Made by a program: the position numbers and the translations under genes. Under the pieces are notes generated by a model, which worked only from the letters and a program-made list of their open reading frames with translations, did not search any database and had not been told where the DNA came from. A DNA stretch of 6,393 nucleotides from Bacteroidota bacterium (GTDB lineage Bacteria > Bacteroidota > Bacteroidia > Bacteroidales > UBA932): positions 1 to 6,393 of the forward strand of contig JAGDMC010000087.1 in the NCBI GenBank assembly GCA_017860395.1. Direction: 5' to 3'. Each line of letters begins with the position of its first letter. Position 1 is the first letter of the stretch. This document shows, one piece after another, positions 6,104 through 6,393 of the stretch.

Positions 6104-6124
6104 AAAACAAATACAAAACACAAA
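6094..6124 (-). promoter_or_regulatory. Probable RAYT promoter
   Basis: Read on the minus strand, TTTG (6124-6121), a 19-bp spacer and TATCTTTA (6101-6094) match the Bacteroidota pattern with one mismatch in the -7 box. The -33 box lies 8 bp from REPIN copy 2, so the gene carries its own promoter between the two REPINs. Confidence 0.45.
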
Positions 6125-6131
6125 AAAGCTC

Positions 6132-6244
6132 TTTTCCCCAGGGGAAATTTGTTTATTAGCTCACAATCTGCACATTAACCCAATTGAGCCAAAGGCATTA
6201 TTTAATTGACAGTCTTTCAGTTAACAAATTTCCCCTGGGGAAAA
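6132..6244. repeat. REPIN copy 2 (paired inverted REP sequences)
   Basis: The 22-bp arms (6132-6153 and 6223-6244) are a perfect inverted repeat and are identical to those of copy 1. The loop is again exactly 69 nt, and its conserved left part (6159-6182, including CATTAACCCA) is in the same orientation as in copy 1, so the two REPINs are direct repeats around the RAYT gene. The right half of the loop is much less alike. The element ends 17 bases before the riboswitch promoter. Confidence 0.8.
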
Positions 6245-6261
6245 GGTGTGGGAGGACAAGG

Positions 6262-6292
6262 TTTCCGGTTTTGGAATTTTTTCATATCTTTG
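6262..6292 (+). promoter_or_regulatory. Promoter of the FMN riboswitch transcript
   Basis: TATCTTTG at 6285-6292 is a perfect TAnnTTTG -7 box. TTTC at 6262-6265, 19 bp upstream, is a one-mismatch -33 box. Transcription would begin near 6298-6300, immediately before the first riboswitch stem. Confidence 0.7.
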
Positions 6293-6300
6293 CGGTCGAA

Positions 6301-6393
6301 ATATCTTCAGGGCAGGGTGTAATTCCCGATCGGCGGTTAAAGTCCGCGAGCCGTAAATGGCAGAACCGTTTAAACTACGGTACCGACAGTAAA
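6301..6393 (+). ncRNA. FMN riboswitch (RFN element), cut by the window end
   Basis: The sequence follows the conserved RFN pattern: the P1 strand ATATCTTC (6301-6308), GGGCAGGGTG with GGG/CCC closing P2 (6315-6317 and 6325-6327), GATCGGCGG...AGTCCGCGA closing P3 (6333-6336 and 6344-6347), a P4 region with CCG/CGG (6351-6353 and 6378-6380), and the conserved ACCGACAGT (6382-6390). The remainder of P5, P6 and the closing strand of P1 lie beyond the window. FMN binding to this aptamer normally represses riboflavin synthesis or transport genes, so such a gene should follow on the plus strand; it cannot be identified here. Confidence 0.93.

Noticed and set aside
5166..6244. CRISPR-like repeat arrangement
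   Set aside because: The 22-mers alternate in orientation and form palindromic pairs around a gene; there are no regularly spaced direct repeats with unique spacers.
5160..6260. Ordinary insertion sequence with target-site duplications
   Set aside because: The bases outside the outer arms show no matching direct repeat, and both ends carry complete 113-nt elements rather than single terminal repeats. IS200-type elements also make no duplication, so this only weakens and does not exclude the idea.

Overview
The window looks like chromosomal DNA of a Bacteroidota bacterium, most likely Bacteroidales. The ribosomal proteins have the N-termini typical of that group (L13 begins MDTLSYKT). The gene order rplM-rpsI-rpsB-tsf fits. 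Several intergenic regions carry the Bacteroidota promoter pattern (TTTG, about 19 bp, TAnnTTTG). All genes but one lack a Shine-Dalgarno sequence, as is usual in this phylum. The taxonomic placement is inferred from these traits, not from a database search.

Layout: 27-1001 (minus) is dusB, a tRNA-dihydrouridine synthase. It is divergent from pfkA (1078-2067, plus), an ATP-type 6-phosphofructokinase. The two share a 76-bp intergenic region with interleaved promoters, and dusB appears to be leaderless or nearly so. A promoter at the 3' end of pfkA starts a translation cluster: rplM (L13), rpsI (S9), a 173-nt structured leader, rpsB (S2, with a long acidic Ala/Glu tail) and tsf (EF-Ts). The cluster ends with a strong intrinsic terminator at 5061-5093, preceded by short degenerate tandem repeats.

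The accessory part is 5166-6244. A minus-strand gene at 5314-6069 encodes a REP-associated tyrosine transposase (RAYT, Y1 HUH family, TnpA_REP-like). A 113-nt element lies on each side of it. Each element is a perfect 22-bp inverted repeat around a loop of exactly 69 nt, so four identical 22-mers bracket the gene. This is the architecture of a REPIN with its cognate RAYT. The gene has the only strong Shine-Dalgarno in the window and a palindrome over its probable -7 box. It is the most interesting feature here.

The window ends inside an FMN riboswitch (6301 to beyond 6393) with its own promoter, so a riboflavin biosynthesis or transport gene should follow on the plus strand. Two stretches longer than 300 bases have no gene. 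The first, 4979-5313, holds the tandem repeats, terminator, about 70 unassigned bases, REPIN copy 1 and a GC-rich hairpin. The second, 6070-6393, holds the RAYT promoter region, REPIN copy 2, the riboswitch promoter and the riboswitch.
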